Shown here one piece after another: positions 62,731 to 64,000 of a stretch of DNA of 64,000 nucleotides. The DNA comes from Cryptomeria japonica. Taxonomy: Eukaryota > Streptophyta > Pinopsida > Cupressales > Cupressaceae. Each line of letters starts with the position of its first letter. The stretch's first letter is position 1. The position numbers and the translations under genes are program-made. The notes below the pieces were generated by a model. The model ran no database searches. It saw only the letters and a list, made by a program, of their open reading frames with translations, and had not been told where the DNA came from. The stretch covers positions 837,610,136-837,674,135 of the forward strand of contig NC_081411.1 of the NCBI RefSeq assembly GCF_030272615.1. The letters run 5' to 3'.

Positions 62731-64000
62731 TGAACTACTAAGGTCCTAACCAGTACTGAGAGGGGGGGTGAATCAATACACACAAAAACTTGCTCAAGAT
62801 AATTTGACAAATCAAAACATAGATAACCGGTTGTCATATACTGCTAGACTTAACCATAGCAATACCAGTTAAATATAAATACTTCAGACAACATTCAACA
62901 GATCTCAAATATTGATGACTACTTCACCAATATAATCATGCATGAGTTGTATCAATAGTATCACAACCATTTAACACTGCATGCATATCTAACTTAATCA
63001 TAATCACACAATCATCACATGAAAAACTCACAACCCATGACATAGATTTTTCACATGGAAACCCAAATGGGAAAAACCACGGTGGGGATGAATACCCACA
63101 AGCTTGTTTGTGAACTCTTTTGAAGTCCGCTCTTTTAGGATCCTAGTCCAGTTAAAGACTTTACAATAAAGGTTATGTTAGAAACTGATCCTATTAAAGA
63201 TCACTTAGTTAAGGGATGGCTCTATACCCTATGAAAGGTTGAAACCTTGTTAAAGGTTACCTCGCTAGAGGATTTAAATATCTCAATAAACTTGAGGCAC
63301 CTGGTTAGAGGATTTACAACAAAGCCTGTTAAAGCTACCCAGTCAAGGGATTTACCTTCTATTGAAATGGTTAGAAGACAATAGGTAAAACACTCCGATC
63401 TGATAACAACACTTCTTGCTAAGGTAGATCCTTTCAGTTCCTCTCTTCTGCAATCATACTCTGTAGATTCCTCACTTTGGTTTGGCAAGTATCAAATCTC
63501 CAACATGCGGACACAAACACAACTTTTTCCAAGAACTCCAATAAAAAAACTCACTGACCTTATAGACAACAATTAGGTTGGTAGCATAAACCCTAAACCC
63601 TAAACATTTAAGGTTTACAATTACAAGCAATCCAATCTTGAGCATCAAATACAATGCATAGAATGAAATGATCTAAAACAGATCTTGTCATTCTGCATCA
63701 TCCAATCTTCACCACATCTAGAAAATAGTAACCCATCAAGTGCTTTTTGCATACCTCTAAGAAAAATGCACATTCTCGAGGTAGACATTCAATGCATTTG
63801 ATCTTCACCTGCAAGATCCGTGAAGAAATCCTTCACGTGCACATAGCTAACATGGCACCTTGATCCTTATCCTTGTTCTTTAACTAACTCATCACAAAAT
63901 ATCATCGGTGGCACCACACAAGCCAAACTAGAAACCCTAGAGCTGAACTGAGACTACCAATTGGTAGTCACACTTAGTGAACCTTGACACCGGTCCACTC
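62731..64000 (-). repeat. LTR of element 8, running off the window
   Basis: Begins about TGAACTACTAAGGTCC (edge uncertain by ~10 bases). Plus strand CAGTACTGAGAGGGGGGGTG (62751-62770) and GGAAACCCAAATGGGAAAAA (63058-63077) are the two shared LTR blocks in their usual order. No gene is seen. The other end lies past 64000. Confidence 0.68.

Overview
The window is plant nuclear DNA made almost entirely of nested LTR retrotransposons. I found no host gene, rRNA, tRNA or CRISPR array. The evidence is Ty1/copia and Ty3/gypsy Gag-Pol domains, primer-binding sites complementary to plant initiator-Met tRNA (TGGTATCAGAGC type), polypurine tracts, paired LTRs with 5-bp target duplications, and long AT-rich non-coding DNA. 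LTRs of 3.3-4.3 kb and the depth of nesting suggest a large, repeat-rich seed-plant genome, possibly a gymnosperm. The species cannot be read from the sequence.

Layout. (1) 1-16332: a stack of Sirevirus-like copia DNA, mostly minus strand. Element 1 (1-6582) sits in the 3' end of element 2 (6583-12008). Element 2 sits in a copia gag-protease gene, element 3 (12009-14897). Element 3 sits in the 3' end of a plus-strand copia, element 4 (14898-16332). Elements 1 and 2 carry a four-zinc-knuckle Gag and a second large charged reading frame (ORF2), with no visible protease, integrase or reverse transcriptase. (2) 16333-42335: a giant minus-strand LTR element A, with ~4.3-kb LTRs and no recognisable coding region. 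It is flanked by the duplication CAACA. It hosts copia 6 (21165-26194, TSD ATAAG) in its internal region and copia 5 (33594-40306, TSD GAGCC) in its right LTR. The right LTR also contains a misplaced second copy of the left flank (30294-31269), which suggests a tandem duplication followed by LTR-LTR recombination. (3) 42341-46593 and 58155-58835: remnants of a minus-strand gypsy B (gag, truncated protease, LTR). It is split by gypsy C (46594-58149, plus strand, TSD TTTTA), a full-length but decayed Ty3/gypsy element. (4) 58836-64000: a lone LTR-like unit, a stretch with nothing recognisable, the 3' end of another ORF2 element (element 7, 60690-62730), and an LTR (element 8) running off the right edge.

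All protein genes are broken by stops or frameshifts, but in copia 5 and copia 6 the whole gag-pol is still in one frame. The inferred insertion order is gypsy B, then copia 4, then A, then copia 5 and copia 6 inside A. Gypsy C split B independently. On the left the order is copia 4, then 3, then 2, then 1.

The most unusual content is the Gag plus ORF2 family without pol (elements 1, 2 and 7). Next are the rearranged right LTR of element A and the sequence blocks shared by otherwise divergent LTRs.
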